Shown here piece by piece: positions 61,196-64,000 of a stretch of DNA of 64,000 nt. The position numbers were made by a program, and so were the translations under genes. This DNA comes from Aliirhizobium wenxiniae. GTDB taxonomy: Bacteria; Pseudomonadota; Alphaproteobacteria; Rhizobiales; Rhizobiaceae. The stretch lies in NCBI RefSeq assembly GCF_019511445.1, contig NZ_JAEUAN010000016.1:62001-126000 (forward strand), read 5' to 3'. Numbering within the stretch: position 1 is the first letter of the stretch; each line of letters starts with the position of its first letter. The notes below the pieces were generated by a model that was not told the origin of the DNA, did no database searches, and saw only the letters and a list, made by a program, of their open reading frames with translations.

Positions 61196-62953
61196 TCAGC
61201 GCATCTCCTGCGGTGCAGCCGTACCCGTAATGGTGAGGCCAGACCTCAATACGGAAGCAACTGCGCGCACCAGCCCAAGCCTGGCGATACTCAATTCTCG
61301 GTTCTTATCGTTAACAAAACGTAATTCCGGTTGTTCCTTACCTTTATTCCAATGCGCATGGAAGAAGCTGGCCAGGTCATAAAGGTAGAAGGCTATGCGA
61401 TGCGGCTCCTGCGAAAGCGCTGCGCTCTCGACTATCCGCGGGTATTCGGCAAGCTTTGCGACCAGCTGCAACTCGTTCGGATCGGTGATTTCGCCAACCG
61501 TGGAGGCAAGGTCGAGCGAATCGATATCGAGATCCGGGAAAGCATCTTTCGCCTGACGATAGACCGACATGCAACGGGCATGTGCGTATTGGACGTAAAA
61601 GACCGGGTTATCCTTCGATTGTTCAGTAACTTTTGCGAAATCGAAGTCCAGCGGCTCGGAATTCTTGCGGTAAAGCATCATGAAGCGGACCGAATCACGG
61701 CCGACTTCATCGACGACTTCACGCAGCGTGACGAAATCGCCCGACCGCTTCGACATCTTCACCGGCTCGCCATCGCGATAGAGCTTGACCAGCTGGCACA
61801 GGAGCACAGTCAGCTTCGCCTTGCCCTCGGATACGGCACGAGCAACGGCCTCGAGACGCTTGACGTAACCGCCATGGTCTGCGCCGAGCACATAGATCAT
61901 TTCGTCGAAGCCGCGGTCATACTTCTCCTTGAAGTAGGCGACGTCGGCGGCGAAATAGGTGTAAGCGCCATCCGACTTGATCAGCGGACGGTCGATATCG
62001 TCACCAACCTCCGTCGAGCGGAACAGCGTCTGGTCGCGATCTTCCCAGTCTTCCGGAAGCTGGCCCTTCGGCGGCGGCAGCTTGCCCTTGTAGACATGGC
62101 CCTTGAAGGTCAGGTCGTTGATCGCAGCGCGGATCAGCTTGGCGCCTTCCGCATGCAGCGTGCGCTCGGAGAAGAACACGTCGTGATGGACGTTTAAGGC
62201 CTCGAGATCCTCGCGGATCATCACCATCATCGCGGCGACAGCGCGATCCTTGACGAGCGGAAGCCACTCCTCTTCCGGCATATTGTGCAGCCGCGGACCG
62301 AATTCATCTGCCAGTTCCTTGCCGACCGGCACGAGATAATCGCCCGGATAAAGACCGGCGGGGATCTCGCCGATATCTTCACCCAACGCCTCGCGGTAGC
62401 GCAGGAACACAGAGCGAGCAAGCACGTCGATCTGACCGCCTGCGTCGTTGATGTAATATTCCTTCACGACATCATAGCCGGCGAAAGACAGAAGATTGGC
62501 GAGCGCGTCGCCGACAACCGCGCCGCGGCAGTGGCCGACATGCATCGGGCCGGTCGGGTTTGCCGAAACATATTCGACATTGGTCTTCTTGCCTGCACCG
62601 ACAGCCGAGCGGCCATAATCGGTGCCCGCCTCGATCATCGAGGCGAGAATGCGCTGCCAGTAGCCGGTCGAAAGACGGATGTTGATAAAGCCGGGGCCGG
62701 CGACAGAAACTTCGCTGATATCCGGATCATTGCGCAATGCAGCCGAGATCAGGTCGGCAAGCGCACGCGGATTGGTGCCGAGCGGCTTTGCCAGAACCAT
62801 GGCCGCATTGGTGGCGACATCGCCATGGCTCTGGTCGCGCGGTGGCTCGACGGTCAGTCGTCCAAAATCGACTTCGCTGCGCTTTTCCTTGATAATATCA
62901 ATTGTTTCCAGCGCGTTCTTAATTCTTTTATCGAAGTCTGCAAAAAGGTTCAT
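61196..62953 (-). CDS. argS: arginyl-tRNA synthetase
   Basis: 585 aa class I synthetase. The N-terminal additional domain is followed by PTGPMHVGHCRGAVVGDAL (HIGH-type motif), and KMSKRSGDFVTLRE provides the KMSK loop. The C-terminal anticodon-binding helices end the chain. It precedes the SPOR gene by 65 bp on the same strand and follows dgt. Confidence 0.97.
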   Translation of the reverse strand: MNLFADFDKRIKNALETIDIIKEKRSEVDFGRLTVEPPRDQSHGDVATNAAMVLAKPLGTNPRALADLISAALRNDPDISEVSVAGPGFINIRLSTGYWQRILASMIEAGTDYGRSAVGAGKKTNVEYVSANPTGPMHVGHCRGAVVGDALANLLSFAGYDVVKEYYINDAGGQIDVLARSVFLRYREALGEDIGEIPAGLYPGDYLVPVGKELADEFGPRLHNMPEEEWLPLVKDRAVAAMMVMIREDLEALNVHHDVFFSERTLHAEGAKLIRAAINDLTFKGHVYKGKLPPPKGQLPEDWEDRDQTLFRSTEVGDDIDRPLIKSDGAYTYFAADVAYFKEKYDRGFDEMIYVLGADHGGYVKRLEAVARAVSEGKAKLTVLLCQLVKLYRDGEPVKMSKRSGDFVTLREVVDEVGRDSVRFMMLYRKNSEPLDFDFAKVTEQSKDNPVFYVQYAHARCMSVYRQAKDAFPDLDIDSLDLASTVGEITDPNELQLVAKLAEYPRIVESAALSQEPHRIAFYLYDLASFFHAHWNKGKEQPELRFVNDKNRELSIARLGLVRAVASVLRSGLTITGTAAPQEMR

Positions 62954-63016
62954 GTCTCGTTTCCACGCGTAGTGCGAAGCGGGCTTTTGAAAAGCCGGTG
63001 GTGTTTGGAGGTCGGC

Positions 63017-64000
63017 CTAGCGCAAATCGGGAGTCTGGTCAAACAGCTCACCATGCACGCGGATGGCATAGGTATCGGTCATTCCGGCGAGGTAATCCGC
63101 CACATGGCGCGCCTTGGCCGCCTGTTTCAGCCCGGAAATGTGATTGACCCAATAGTGGCTGCGCATCAGCGTCGGGTCGTTCATATAGGCCTCGAAAAGA
63201 TCGGTGACGATCTTCGAAGCACCGGCCCGAATGCGCATGATCTCGGGATGGCGATAGATGCGGGCGAAGAGCAGTTTCTTGATCAGACGATCGGTCTCTG
63301 CCATTTCAGGAGAAAAAGTCGCGATCACCCGGCCCGCAGCCCGCACATCGGCGGCACATTCCGGGCGAATATCGGCAAGATTGGCCTGCGCCACCCCGAT
63401 CACGTCCTCGACCATGTGGGTGATCTGCCGGCGGGTCACCTCATAGGCAAAACGGCTCGGCTCCAGATCCGGATACTTCTCCCGCACCTGGCGCATCAGG
63501 CCGGCAAGGAACGGCACATCCTCCAGCATCTCGAAGGTCAGGAGACCGGAGCGGAGCCCGTCGTCGATGTCATGGGTATTGTAGGCGATATCGTCCGAGA
63601 TTGCCGCGACCTGCGCCTCGAGGCTGGCAAAACTTGCCAGTTCGAGATCATGCAGTTCGCAATAATCGCGGATCGGCTGCGGCACCGGACCGTGCAGCCC
63701 CTCGCCCTCCGGCGTCATCAGAGGGCCATTGTGCTTGACCAGCCCTTCGAGGCTTTCCCAGGTCAGGTTGATGCCGTCGAATTCGGCATAACGGCGCTCC
63801 AGCTTGGTGACGATCCGAAGCGACTGGGCATTGTGATCGAAGCCGCCGAAGGGTTTCATCATCTCGTCCAGCGCATCCTCGCCAGTATGGCCGAAGGGCG
63901 TGTGGCCGAAATCGTGGACGAGCGCCACGCCTTCAGCCAGATCCTCGTCGATCTTAAGGGCGCGTGCCAGCGCACGGGCGATCTGTGCGACTTCGATCGT
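63017..64000 (-). CDS. dgt: deoxyguanosinetriphosphate triphosphohydrolase-like protein (5' end outside window)
   Basis: HD-domain dNTPase that cleaves dGTP to deoxyguanosine and triphosphate. The coding frame is open to the last base, beginning TIEVAQIARALARAL. The metal motif VALVHDFGHTPFGHTGEDAL holds the HD pair; further metal/His residues are in SDDIAYNTHDIDDGLRSG. About 327 residues are visible of a ~400 residue family. The GTG at 63928 is internal, not the start. Confidence 0.95.
   Translation of the reverse strand, partial: TIEVAQIARALARALKIDEDLAEGVALVHDFGHTPFGHTGEDALDEMMKPFGGFDHNAQSLRIVTKLERRYAEFDGINLTWESLEGLVKHNGPLMTPEGEGLHGPVPQPIRDYCELHDLELASFASLEAQVAAISDDIAYNTHDIDDGLRSGLLTFEMLEDVPFLAGLMRQVREKYPDLEPSRFAYEVTRRQITHMVEDVIGVAQANLADIRPECAADVRAAGRVIATFSPEMAETDRLIKKLLFARIYRHPEIMRIRAGASKIVTDLFEAYMNDPTLMRSHYWVNHISGLKQAAKARHVADYLAGMTDTYAIRVHGELFDQTPDLR

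Overview
This 64 kb window reads as a stretch of alphaproteobacterial chromosome, most likely from the Rhizobiaceae (Rhizobium/Agrobacterium type). The signs are GC-rich coding sequence, several small DUF1127 proteins, a candidate sRNA of the alpha-r14/cuckoo type (anti-Shine-Dalgarno CTCCTCCC loops), tRNA promoters of the form TTGCGG-N17-TATAAG, and a long minus-strand block dgt-argS-SPOR-nagZ-scpA-scpB-tatA-tatB-tatC-serS-surE-pcm-nlpD whose order is familiar from rhizobia. I see no prophage, transposase, CRISPR array or plasmid functions. The genus is inference.

Layout. 1-5.7 kb: a corrinoid one-carbon module (methyl-tetrahydrofolate:corrinoid methyltransferase, cut by the window start, and its ATP-dependent reductive activator), a LysR regulator, a DUF1127 protein and a GlxA/GbdR-like regulator. 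5.7-17.2 kb: type II NADH dehydrogenase, pdxJ, tRNA-Pro, a DUF192 protein coupled to a double cold-shock-domain protein, gloA, a lipoprotein, three tandem tRNA-Glu genes on an exact 215 bp period, recJ, homoserine dehydrogenase, an AlaC-like aminotransferase and another lipoprotein. 17.3-25.3 kb: phaC, sfsA, map, radC, a divergent SDR/XRE-regulator pair, and sthA. 25.3-33.9 kb (all minus): rpsD, a HerA-like ATPase, a LysE exporter, GNAT, a DUF1127-like protein, a 33-residue ORF, murI, trmJ, an FUSC membrane protein and an exported protein. 34-42.4 kb: icd, GNAT, GST, small envelope proteins, an ABC-F ATPase, two overlapping micro-genes and tig. 42.5-43.8 kb: tRNA-Leu, the candidate sRNA and two DUF1127 genes. 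43.9-48.7 kb: trmFO, a membrane-anchored protein, homologues of the mitochondrial complex I assembly factors NDUFAF6 and NDUFAF3, yajC, and a DUF815 ATPase. 48.8-64 kb: the envelope, chromosome and export block ending in a truncated dgt.

Functionally the window is mostly housekeeping: translation (rpsD, serS, argS, tRNAs, map), protein export and folding (tatABC, yajC, tig), cell wall (murI, nagZ, nlpD-like, SPOR), chromosome maintenance (scpAB, recJ, radC), redox balance (ndh, sthA, icd) and polyhydroxyalkanoate storage (phaC). The least explained parts are the sRNA/DUF1127 neighbourhood, the small overlapping membrane genes, the hairpin in the rpsD leader, and the yajC/Mth938 junction, where I would expect secD/secF but find only a strong inverted repeat.
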